NCBI RefSeq assembly: GCF_001039355.2
Contig: NW_019774703.1
Coordinates: 84,088 to 148,087, forward strand
From: Lingula anatina
Lineage: Eukaryota > Brachiopoda > Lingulata > Lingulida > Lingulidae
Length of the DNA: 64,000 nt
Reading direction: 5' to 3'
A program made the translations under genes and the position numbers. The notes beneath the pieces are model-generated. The model had not been told where the DNA came from. It saw only the letters and a program-made list of their open reading frames with translations, and did no database searches. Below are positions 26,001-37,337 of the stretch, one piece after another (the stretch's first letter is position 1; the number at the start of each line of letters is the position of its first letter).

Positions 26001-26902
26001 GCTCGTATAACCATAACACTTGGATTGTATTGTGGACTATAATATTTAAGTCAGATTCCTAGAGATGAAAACTTCTAAAATCGTGGTTTGATTGAAAGAA
26101 TGAAATTGCAATCTTTTTTTTTCAAATAAAAGAAGTATATTTTTGGCAAGGTGAAATCAGCAAAGCAAATTCATCAAGGTGAAAGAGACTACATGCATTT
26201 CTTACAGAGCAAGTTGCCCTACTAATCTTACCGATGAAGTCCATCGCTGTACTTTGGTATTTGGCTCCTGGGTTCACAGTGCCCTTAAGCTGGATCTCCA
26301 ACACAAGGCATATGCCCCAACATTGCGGGAGTACACCCCTAGCCACGTGTGGGAGCTGAAGGGAGTCTCGGTGGAAGAGTTGATCAAAATGTTTGACTGT
26401 TGCCCACAGCCGTACAAAGAGGTCCGCTACACGCTGGAGCTTAGCAGAAAAAACGGCAAGTAACATGGTAAACAGAATCACTCTTGTTGCGTGGATTCTA
26501 AGAGAGACCGTAAAAGAGCCTGTGTATGTGTCGTAGTCATGGATTTAGGGCTGAAGGGGCGGTAGGGCCATGGGTAGGGACGGACTTAGCGGCATAGACC
26601 TGTTAAAAAGTTCCCCTCCAAACTTTTAATCATAAAAATGGTAACTCAGTATTTTTGCTAAAATATCTTTCAGGTTGGAAAAAAGATTCAGAACTAAACA
26701 AATAATCCATCTGTTAAGTAAGTAAATTTTGGGAAAATTTGTTTTCTACTTCAAATTTAACATCCACGCTGATTTTTTTTTTCAGAGACGCGAACTGATG
26801 CTTTTTGTTGCGCTTTTTTCAGGTTCCACGAGTTCAGCATGGATGCCGCGTCTTGACTGGAAATTCTTAACCCTACTATTAGTCCTTTGTTTTAAGATCT
26901 AA
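23060..26902 (+). CDS. AChBP-like protein with predicted GPI anchor (cluster gene 3)
   Basis: Six exons: 23060-23148, 23788-23953, 25405-25514, 25872-25958, 26208-26455, 26823-26902; phases 2,0,2,2,1, matching gene 2; 259 residues. I chose the ATG at 23060 because it gives the same 89-nt first exon as gene 2; an in-frame ATG at 23024 would add 12 residues. Pocket residues: loop D Trp87, loop A Tyr120 (WIPDVELYN), loop B Trp172 (GSW), vicinal Cys215-Cys216 and Tyr220 (CCPQPY); the first loop C Tyr is Phe213. The Cys-loop C154-C165 has 10 intervening residues and contains a sequon (NLT). The last exon adds GSTSSAWMPRLDW then KFLTLLLVLCFKI, a GPI-signal-like tail. Intron 5 is best read as GC-AG (AACG/GCAAGT); without splicing the frame stops at 26461-26463 as ...KNGK. 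AATAAA lies at 27414-27419. Confidence 0.87.
24805..25013. mobile_element. hAT-like MITE in intron 2 of AChBP-like gene 3
   Basis: The left end reads CACTGGCGGAACCAGG; the right end, on the minus strand, reads CAGTGGCGGATTCAAGG. This inverted pair, beginning CA(G/C)TGGCGGA, resembles ends of many hAT-type miniature elements. The element is about 200 bp and non-coding. I could not see a clean 8-bp target-site duplication, so it may be old. Confidence 0.5.
26823..26902 (+). other. Tail exon of AChBP-like gene 3 (predicted GPI signal)
   Basis: The acceptor (CGCTTTTTTCAG) is strong. Joining from a GC donor after 26455 gives 26 residues ending in a hydrophobic stretch, at the same phase and protein position as the tail exon of gene 2. 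Joining from the alternative GT two bases into the GCAAGT gives only a short polar end (KFHEFSMDAAS). Confidence 0.7.
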
Positions 26903-29205
26903 GCCGAGATGTCAGATTTTCACTAGATTTTCTCTGAAGGGTGCTTTGTCACTTGATTTTCTTAGTATGATGCTTGAAAAAAGTGTGCTGACCTAATAGG
27001 AATTTGCTTCTCAAACACATACTTAATATCTCTTAATATCTCTAGGGGGAAAAGTAGGTTTCTTCTCACACATGACACCAATACTCATTAAAGGTTGATA
27101 TCAAGAAAGAAACTTTATCTACTTTTCCCCATGCATATTAAACTTTAACGAGAATGTCATTTATATATAAATACATGTAGACTTGCATTCTTGTCTTTAG
27201 GTTTAACCTTTTTCACGTTTGTAATTTTGTATTTTAGCCTTTTTAACCTATGACGCCAAATAAGGTTGAAAAAAGGAGTTGAAAGTACCTTTTACTTTAA
27301 CTGTTTTTGTGTTCAATGTCGCACATGATTTGTATCGGACTTAATCGAACTTGTGCGGCTTAAACTGATCTTTGTGTTAGACATAAAACCAAACACCATA
27401 CTTGGTATGAGTAAATAAATGTCTTAAAGACGCCGCAAAATCGTACACTTTTTTGTTCTCGATAGTGATATGGGTATAAGTGTGTAATAAAATCTTTAAG
27501 AAATTTAAAGAAAAAGCCCATCTCGGAATAAAAGTTTCAGCGCAGCTGCTGGATATATTTCAAAACGTCTGGAGAGACTAATATACAGTCATTGAATTCG
27601 TGAGGCATTCGTTGTCTGAAAAAAGCACCTCAACATGCCGTGTGAAACACCATGCTACTTTCAGCGGTGTAAGACTTGGAAGGGCGTTTCTCAGACATGA
27701 AAAATATGAAAATTGAATTTATTTTGACAAGTAGTGAAAGCAGTGATCTTTCGCCATGGATTTCATAAATTTGAATTTAGCTTTAATTGTTGAACTTTTA
27801 ACAGCTCGTTTTAAGAAGCAAGCAAAGGTTCTCATGTTTACAGCAGTTCACTTTGCTTCCGACATAAATTCTGCACGATATAATGTTGGAACAACTGTAA
27901 TCTTGGAAATGAGGGCTTGTAACCAGATCCAGAACTTGCCGTTCGCAATAAACATAATTTGCATCGATCTTTTAATTCAAAAGCTAAACAAGTCATTTTT
28001 ATTTCGTTTTATTAGATTATCTCGGTTGATGGGACTTACAGTGTTCATAATGTTTATAACTTATTCCACTGGTCAAATTAATCACCTAAAATATGATCAA
28101 TCGTCCACTATTATTGAACATTCTAAATAAAGATTTATCTACTTTTCCAACTTCTATAAATGCCAAAGAAGACTTCTCTTCCATCTAATGACAATACATT
28201 TCAAATTAAGTAAGTGGGAATGATATCAATCTTCAGTTCAAAAGAAGTTTGGATAAAATCAAATCGGAACTTTCAATTCTCCATGATATATATATACTGC
28301 TAGCTTTGTGGCTGCTTTCACCCAGGGTGAAAGTTTTCTCTACCTACATCAATATAATTCCTTTCCTCTATTACGTTGCAGCAACACCCAGAATTCTAGG
28401 CTCATAAATAACTTTTTTTCTGACACAAACTATTTAGAAAGCTTATCTTATAGCGTGTGGAATGCACTACTGTAATATCCAGGTAGACCTTGACCCAGTT
28501 ATACCGAAACTCCCGTTTTTTTATCCAAAGAACATCATGACTCGAGAAAGTCTGGCTGTCTAGGCATTTTCAATTAAATCAAGTCTTACTAGTGCCTCTA
28601 TATAACCTTTGCTTTAAAGATGAAATAGATAAATTAAATCCAGAACAATAGTTTATTGGTGAAATTTCAAGAAAAAGTTGCCATATACAATGACAAAATG
28701 GACCACCACCAAACCTCAATTACAACAGTCATCATTTAGCAATTTCTTTCAAATCCACAGAGTTCCTGGCAATATATCCTACAGTGCACTATGCCTGTAC
28801 CCCTTCATTCTCCCAGTGATATTTTTTTTGCATGTCATAACAAATGCAATTTTCTTTTTCAATCAATACATGCACTGGAGAAGAAAATATCACGACTGAC
28901 TGCCTTTAGTCTAGACATGTTCAGAGACACTAATGTTATTATGCTATTCATCATTTCCATTTTTTAAAACATTTACACTGGTATTATAGCAAATATCTGG
29001 AATCTCAAATATGTGGAATCCCACAAAGATATTAATTTTTCATTCACCAATGCAATATTTCTAATCATTACACGCATTTTCAAACATTACAGCCTGTTCA
29101 TTTTTAAATGATGCAAGCATCTCCAATTATAATTTTTATTTTTAAAAATCCTATTCCGCAGTCATTCTATGATTGGACTTCAGTTGTTCATGTGCAGACA
29201 CAAAA
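26903..29205. other. Convergent 3' spacer between AChBP-like gene 3 and ACOX3
   Basis: Contains the 3' ends of both genes. An open frame of 124 codons at 27756-28130 is rich in Leu/Ile/Phe and matches nothing I recognise; I do not call it a gene. The minus-strand polyadenylation signal for ACOX3 lies at 29135-29140. Confidence 0.6.
29135..29140 (-). terminator. Polyadenylation signal AATAAA for ACOX3
   Basis: AATAAA on the minus strand, about 66 bases beyond the ACOX3 stop codon. It is the first canonical hexamer downstream. Confidence 0.55.
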
Positions 29206-30025
29206 TCACAACTTTGCCTTCCCCGAGCCAAGGACAGGCTTGTTACTGCAGAACTCTGCCCACCAACTTGGTCTCTCCAGAACATTTGGGGTCTGAAGCA
29301 TGGCACCATAGAGGTTTTTGTAAATCTGAAAATATTCAACAAGGCAATTATATGTTAATCTGTGCTATGATGGAAAATATTAAACACAGCATACATTTGT
29401 GGTGACTGGTCAATGTGGCCAATAGTTAATTGCTCTCCCAAGTCTTCTCTATCACAATTCAGTCTCATGTATTCATTTAACAAAAGCAATAGCAGATGAA
29501 GACTAAAATAGGTTTGCCATTTTTGAGATATGTAGTTTTAATCTGGTATTACAGCAAATATTGCTCGTATCTTTAAAATAATTTGACTCCAACTTGATAG
29601 TGTGCTAGTTGCAATTTGAAACAAGTTTAAAATTTGACGATCAAACAAGATGATCCCACCTGTCCATCAGACAATCCTATGGGGGAGTTGAGCACAAAGT
29701 CAGTGGGGGCTATGACATCTGCCAGGGCCACAGCCTCATCCTTGAGGACAGTGACCAGGTGAAGAATGGCCTCACGGATCAGTCTGGTTGGTTCACCACC
29801 TGTGATGTAACCACCTGAAATGGGAATGGCAATATTGGTTAAATAAAAAGTGAAAGGGCGTAAAAGAACAGTGTTGAAACCAAGAAAATCTGTAACTCTT
29901 AGAAGTTGAAAGGTCCTTGTAACTGTTTGACTTGCTGACATTGTGAAAAAATGTTATCTTTGTTGCACATGCTTCTGCTCATATTCAGAATAAAAATATA
30001 TCGATCAAACAAGGTAAAACATAAA

Positions 30026-30080
<55 letters not shown>

Positions 30081-33000
30081 TTCTCATACCTTCATATAAA
30101 GAAGCCAGATGTTTCTCTAAACTCCACAAGCCATACAAGCTGACCAATTTCCCCAGGACAGGCTGCAGGTCTTTGGGGGTTTCATCATCTGTGGCTTGTT
30201 TATAAAACCTCTGCAATACTATGTGCTGGAATGAAAACATAGGATGGTCAATAATAGACAGTCTTAACATGACAGCTCTATATTTAATCAGAAAAACAAA
30301 CTTATTTGTCCATGTAAACTGCATGCTGGAAGTCATCCATCCACTTGGAAATGATGACAGGGCATAAAGTAAAAAGGTTGCATATAGGTCTTTTCAGATT
30401 AATACAATAGATTCTATATATCTGAGCTACTTTCAGACTGGAAAGTTTGTGTGATTTAAAAACATTTAGAAGTTTAATCTGATACCAAAGAGATTGTAAT
30501 TTCAAATTATGGATCTCGGAATAATAACACCAACTTTTAGATCTTTCCTTCCCCAACCTACCTGGATATAAGCAATGGCCAGTGTCCTGCAGTAGTAAAC
30601 CTGGCTGTCATTCCTGGCCTGAAAACTGTCCTTCCCACTCTGTAACTCATGCTGGAGTTTCTCTGCACTCTGCTGGAGCAGGTAACACACCAGCCACTCA
30701 TAGGCTGCCAGGGAAACTGGAGAGAGGTGAGCAAGGTTTAGAATACGTCTCTATTTGTTATGTCCATTTGTTATGCAGTACTTGAATATAACTATTTATC
30801 AAAGACAAAGTTTGCTCTGATAGTAGCATATGTTAATTGTATTTTCAATCTTCTCTAAGACCCCATTCTCATAGATTTTAGATCGATCTATCCCTGTGAG
30901 GAGTCTCACTAAATTACTGTCAACTTAGCCGGCTTAAGCGTCTGTCCCGCCTACTTAAAGCTGTAAGGGGGTAATTAACTACGGTGCGCGCTCTGCTGAC
31001 TGCAATTTAGCGTGAACCCCCAGGGAGTTAGGTTGATCTAAATCTAAATCTCTGGATAGATCTAAATCTCTGGGAATGCACCCTAAGATATACTACTACT
31101 ACAACTACTTCTAAGAAACAGACCCCATTCACATTAAACATAGGTATTCTAAAATTGTTCTGACAACTGCTAAAATGTGTTGTCTTTTTGTCTGAACAAA
31201 ATTAATAGTACCATACTAAATATAAAGTAATATGACATAATGGTTACTTAACATGAGGTTGAAATTTTTTTTAACAAGTGAGACCACAAATACCTACCTG
31301 TTGGATTTAAAACTTCTCTCATGCTAGTAGCAGTAAACTTGGCCTGTAACACTTTGTCCATATCATTTATAAAATTAACACTTTCCAGTGGAGAGGAGAT
31401 GGGGGTACCTGAAACACAATATAAAATGAGATCTTTTTTTTTATAAGAAGGACAAACTGATAGTTTTTCACAATGATTCAGTGCAAGAAATGTAGTTCAT
31501 GACTGATTTCAACCCAAAGTGGACTCCTTTAACACATATGATACTACATTAAGTAAAGCTTAAAAGTGTATCAATAGCCTGCCATGCATCTTAAAAATAA
31601 TTATCTTCCTAAAACACTGCCATGGATTCATGATAACAAGTGTTTCTTTGATAGCTGAGCCGCTGCAAAGTGGTCCTTTAGCCTGAACTTTACCTTTCTG
31701 TTGCTTGGCTTGTAGTTTGCCAAGAATGTAGTTGCTGGTCTGCTGTAGAAGGACGTTGTTGTCTCCTTCATAGGTACAGTTGGGATCATTATCATCTCTA
31801 ATCTCTCCCAGCCTATTCACTGTGAAAAGATTAAACATCTTTATCTCGAGGCAGAAATCCTTGGCACAAAGCAAACATTTGAAAGATTCCCTGTTCCACT
31901 CAATTGAATCAACTGTAAACATAGCAATTATAAGATAAATGTTAAGAAAAACATATTTATTGAGTTTATAGGACAGAGACTGATATGAACAAGAGATTTG
32001 ATTGGTAAAATATTTTGGTCCAAATAAATGACATCTTAATATCATAGTTTTTAATCTAATTTTCCCTCTACTTCTCAACATGCAAAATAACCAGCATCAT
32101 GGCAGGTACAGCCATAATATTTCTCCACTGCCATCCCAACATATTTTAAGTCCTGCAATCCCCTTGGTTACACAAAACAAGACATACCTTTGAAATATCC
32201 ATGTCCACCGCATGCCTCCCTGCACTCCTGTGCTGCCCCCTGTGCCGTCCACCCTGCCAGAGGCTTGCCTGCACATGACATGGCATGGATCTCTCTGCCC
32301 AGTTCATCCTGGAGGTAAAATGACAAGAACTGAGAACTTACATAGAAGGGGACAACAGAGATTCAGTGGCAAAATATATTATAATGCAGGATTAATGTTC
32401 GTTTAGTTCATCCTTGAGAAAATATTCTGTGATCAAAAGAGACCAAAAACATGGATTTATCATACAAATTTCTTCAAAAACTTATGCAAGAGATTTGGTA
32501 TGTTAATCACAAACAAAGGATAGGTTAAAAAAAACAGCATAAATTAAATTCATTTTGCTTAATGACCTGCTGTAGAAGATGGATGTTGAAAACTTAATGT
32601 AATATAAAACTATATTTCATAAAATATATCTTCATTCAAATTATTATACCAATTATAGTGTCAGTGAACAGCAATTGTGTGCATAAACTAAATTAGAAAT
32701 ATGAAGCTCCAACAGGTTTGCTTTTATACTCACCTGTCTTTCACTTGTATCTCCCATCAGCATCCCCATTGTTAGAGCTACAAAGTCCATAAAGAATGTC
32801 TTGCTGAAGTTTTCTATGGCATATGCTGCTGCCAGGAAGGGAATAAGTCGCCATTGCTATAATAAGACATTGTTTATTCTAATTTTTTCATATTATAACC
32901 AACTGAATCAAAATTTAAACATAAAAGCAGTTCTGAATATTCTAATTTAAAATAACTTCAAATCTTAATCTTATTCCTTAAAAATCAGCAAATTGATATA

Positions 33001-36000
33001 TCTTTCCTCAAACATTAATTCTTATAAAATGTATAAACCCAAAGTACATCCCAGAAGAACAATCACCTGTAACTGGTATTCTAAAACTGGAATTTCTTCA
33101 CTACTGTTTGGTGGACCAAACTGTCTCCTGACAGCTGAATAACGTATAGCTATTGGTATGCAGCGTTTGAGGTTAGCATTGCAAAGTCCTACAATACCCA
33201 CACGGCCACTTGACAAGGCACCAAGGGCTGCACCAAAACGCTTGTTTGGGTCCTAAACATGAGAAGTCATTGTCAGAAAATGTTAAATGGTATTGACTCT
33301 GGAATATGACGGTGTTGAAACAACCTCTTTATGTCCAAAAGTCAAAGCCTGGTGGTGGTATCAAGTGGAATTCCATGGAGTTGAAGTAAATGATTTTTGG
33401 GCATAAGTTTGAACATTTTAAAAATTTTAATTTTTAATAATATTTAAAAATATGTCCAAATTTTAAATAATGCATTCAGTATATTCTTATTTATCAATTA
33501 AATAAAAAAAGTCAATAATTTGTGGGAAAACCATACAAACATATAATAAATTTATGCCAACAATTAATTCTAGCCAAATATCAAACAATTTATGAAAATG
33601 AACCATATTAAGTAATCCTCCTAACTATCTTAATAGATACATATGGCTTACTTTAAAGGGGGTCACATATTCTCCAGAAGGGGTGACATCTCCAGTCCTG
33701 TTTAGTAAATTCTCACGAGGTACTCTCACATTGTTAAAGGCAAGAAAACTGAAATAAAAGAACTTATCAGTTAAATCTAACCTAAGCAGTAAATAATATA
33801 GAACTGGAGTGAAAAAGACAAAAGGTAAATGAAATGTTAAAAACACAAATTCAATTCCCTTGAGAAAAAAAAACCATTGTATTGATTGTAAAAAGAAAAA
33901 GCATGCATGACTAAGTGAGTGTATCAGCATACATGTACAGGTACATGTCCCTTATGTGCCTTACCCATTATCAATACCATTAAGTCCCAGTTTCTCCCCC
34001 ATATCTCCCACCATGATTCCAGGCATCGCCAGCAATGTCTTAGAGTCACGGATCTGGACTATAAATGAGTGCAGACCATGGCACTTGCCATCTGGAGTGT
34101 ACAGCTGGGCAAACACTATGGCATGGGTAGCAGTCTTCCCCATGTTGCCCACCCAGATCTTTGTGGCCTCAAAGTCTGGGGTGTTGAAAACATATTCCTA
34201 AAATATATATGATTAAAAGTTCATGTTATTTTCATCCAAGATGTGAAGGTTTAAATGACATAAAACACTTACATGTTGTTTATACATTGTGGCTGTATAA
34301 ATTGTGGTCTGTCAGACACAACTTGGTTCAATTTTCGTATAAATAATACATAAATGAACAAATAACAATAACAATACTAAATAGATTTGCTAATAAACTG
34401 TTTAAAAGACATTTGTTGCACAAATGCAATCAATAAACACCTTAGTCTTGGGATCATAGTGAGCAGTGGTCCTCATGGCCTTTGTATTACTTCCATGACT
34501 TAACTCTGTCAGGGCAAAACAACCAAAATACTGGAACAAAAGTGAAGAAAAAGATCTATCAGAAATAAATCCTAGATTCTAAAGTGGTACTTTTCTAGTT
34601 TCACATGAAACTGTATCTTTGATACTATACAAATGATAATTTTAAGAGTATGCATTTTGAAATTTGCTGATAGCAGAGAGATATCTTTTTTTTATGATAG
34701 ATCTGGCTTTGTAATTATTAACAGTATTGGTGTTGATCTTAAAATTTATCATCTTGCAGTGTACAATCTATGACCTACTAGTACATATGCTGTTGTGTAT
34801 TGTGATTATATACTGTGCAAAGCTTATGTGCACTACAACATGACCAACCGCACCTCAAAATTGTGGCATTTATCTATAAACTCTTGGTGTCTTTTGGACC
34901 CTGATCTTTGAGCAGCACCAGCAAACATCTATAAGATAATCGAGTGATATTTGTATATTTTTACTTATCTATTGCCCATCATTATAATTATTCAACAAGT
35001 GAAACAAACCTGTCATGCAGTAGTGTTTATTAACAATTTTTATTTTATATGAAAATATTTTGTGGCTGCAATTGCCAATACAATGGAGTTAAGATCCAAG
35101 TTATTTCACAATTCATTTTACAGAGTATATTAAACTATATTTATCATCACTAAATTATTTTGATTCTGTGATGACCACAGATGTAGGTCATTCAAATACA
35201 ATCTAAATAAATTTATCATAATACTTTTGACATTATATCACTATTGCCAGAATTTATGATTTTGATCACCTGCATATTCAAGGAATATTTAGCAGACAGG
35301 GCAGGGTCGTAACTGGTCAAGGCATCTGTCAGGGTCATTCCCAGGACTGGGTTCTCATACATGCTATCCACAGGCAGGAAGTTGTACTCAAACAGCTTCT
35401 TGGTTCTCAGGAATGTCACCTCTCTCACCTGGTCTATAGTTAATTGCTCATAACTTCGAGAGAACAGTGGATCAGCTTCCAGCGTTCTCCACACATGGTA
35501 CTGAGAAAGAAAGCAATACCAAATGCATGTTTATGAAATAACAATTGACAAATCAATGTAATGGAACCAAACAGAATATGTATTTATAGGATCTTTACTG
35601 TCAAATCAAATGTTAAATACTTTGTTTATATATCAACATAATTAACTTTGTTACAACATATGATCAGTTACATAAAACTTTACATTACCCCCCCCTCCTC
35701 TTGCAAAATAAATAAATAAATAATAAATGCTAAGTTGCATTGCAAAACATATCAAGTACAAGTACATGACAAATCAAAATAGGAAGAAAAAATACATTTC
35801 GAACATGGAAACAGTCATGTGATACATGTATAATCAGTGATAAAATCTTTAAGACGAATAGTAAAGGAAAAGACGATGATCGCGGGGTTGAATATCATGC
35901 AAACAATCGTTGAATGACGCTCACCTTGAATTTCAACTCCTCTTCTCCTTCTACCAATAGCTTCATACGCTTCCAGTTAAAGGATGCTTTCTTTCGGTAA

Positions 36001-36089
36001 TCATCCAACGGACCTTGAGGAAAATCGGGCAATATCTCGTCCAAAGACGACGAAGATTGAACGACAGGCATTGCCTCCGTCTCCGACAT
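29206..36089 (-). CDS. ACOX3: Peroxisomal acyl-CoA oxidase, ACOX3 type
   Basis: Fifteen exons (minus, 5' to 3'): 36089-35925, 35500-35270, 34928-34854, 34530-34441, 34197-33965, 33748-33652, 33252-33067, 32856-32734, 32308-32188, 31819-31694, 31408-31298, 30716-30562, 30225-30090, 29814-29660, 29325-29206. All junctions keep frame; 707 residues, like vertebrate ACOX3 (700). It oxidises acyl-CoA (branched-chain types in vertebrates) to trans-2-enoyl-CoA, passing electrons from FAD to oxygen as H2O2. Seen: N-terminal [11 protein letters not shown], typical of ACOX3 rather than ACOX1; flavin/substrate motif [11 protein letters not shown] near 162-172; RRQFGP; ACGGHGY; and CTYEGDN, whose Glu458 aligns with the catalytic base of acyl-CoA oxidases. 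The C-terminus AKL is a type 1 peroxisomal targeting signal. No truncation or frame break. Confidence 0.96.
30028..30078. repeat. AG/CT microsatellite beside the ACOX3 exon 13 donor
   Basis: A dinucleotide run of about 25 units. On the minus (coding) strand it is a CT tract starting about 11 bases into intron 13. Confidence 0.97.
30861..31083. mobile_element. MITE-like element, copy B, in an ACOX3 intron
   Basis: About 220 bp, in intron 11 of ACOX3. It begins CCCCATTCTCATAGATTTTA, which is the inverted form of the right end of the copy at about 2513-2723. Internal blocks are the same in the same order. The right end contains a short repeated ATCTAAATCT pattern. Non-coding. Confidence 0.7.
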
Positions 36090-36289
36090 TATTAAGATGG
36101 TTTGAGGTATTCCACTATTTTCAGCACGCACGTGATCCTTGGTTGCTGGTAGATAATGTTTGACAATACAAAAAGGGATACGTGCTCCCTCACAAATACA
36201 TAACCAATGCTCAGGTAAGGATTATGGTCAAAGGTTGCCTGTGTCAGAACCCTGTGAACTCTAATACTATTGACCTAGTTTCCCTGAGA

Positions 36290-36303
36290 CCTATAGGGGG
36301 CAG
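36290..36303 (+). promoter_or_regulatory. CTCF-like motif upstream of ACOX3
   Basis: CCTATAGGGGGCAG resembles the CTCF core (CCASYAGRKGGCRS) with two mismatches, about 200 bases upstream of the ACOX3 start codon. Weak, motif-only evidence. Confidence 0.25.
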
Positions 36304-37324
36304 ATTGATACAAGACAGCACATAATGTCTAATGTTGAGCAAGAGTGAATCGCCAGTAAAAACTGTAGAATCTAGATATTTTGGGTTTTATGAGAGGGGT
36401 GCCTTGCTCAGTGAATGCCAAGATATGTCTGAGATGCTGCACAGAAAGCAGAATTTTGATGAAGTCGTTGTGAGTGCGTGAGGTAAGCAAAGAGTGTGAT
36501 AATACAGGCACATAAGATAAGGGCTTTCATTTCAGCTTTAAAAGACGTTACACATTGCTCTGAAGCTTACATTACACATAGTTCTGTATGCAAAGGTGAT
36601 CTGTTATTCTATAGTAAAATTTAACTATTGTCTAGAAACAACAGCTGTATATGTTAGCCACATGAAAAATAAATAAATAAGTAAATAAATAAACTTTACT
36701 GAACACTGTCAGCTAATTGTGAGTTAAATAAATGCCATTATTATGGTATATACTGTACTACCCAGAACCATTGTGAATTCTACAGTTCGAGTTCTCGATT
36801 ACAAGTATAATTATACCACCATCAAAAGTGATGTGACAATTAAGCTAGACAGTATTTGCGTTCTCGATTACTGAAAAACTCGTAATTAACGTTCAAGGTG
36901 CCTAGCTCAATATTTTCAGTGTAACAGCATTAAGGCAAATGTGTTGATATTTTCAGGAAAATTAGAATTTACCTTTTAAAAGCACAACACTCATCAGGTC
37001 TTTTTAATGGGAAATCGTTGACATTCAGCTACAGTAGCATATGTTCAACAAGTGAACACATTATTGAACAATTATAACTGTCACCTCACACGTACATAAG
37101 TTGGACTGTTCTGTTAATCAACTTAATGAGTACTTTAGTGATTTAATGTCATATATGGCTATATCATGTGAAAGGGAATCTGTCAATATCAAGATAGTTT
37201 CCTACATGATATCAATGTATAATTTTTGTAAATAATCTGAGTGTTCACATGATTTTTTTTTACAATGAACTTCTATCTATGAAGTTATTGAAAATGTGTT
37301 GAATTAAAAATATGTGTGTGTTGA

Positions 37325-37337
37325 GGGGGGGGGGGGG
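37325..37337. repeat. 13-base G run
   Basis: Uninterrupted homopolymer in the ACOX3-FBXO41 intergenic or 5' intron region; prone to sequencing length error. Confidence 0.9.

Noticed and set aside
26459-26463. GT donor at 26460 in AChBP-like gene 3
   Set aside because: Joining it to the next exon gives a short polar tail unlike gene 2, whereas the GC donor restores phase and the hydrophobic tail. It cannot be fully excluded.
27756-28130. 124-codon hydrophobic open frame downstream of AChBP-like gene 3
   Set aside because: AT-rich codons, no clear membrane topology and no known family. It sits in a 3' spacer; without conservation it is best seen as chance.
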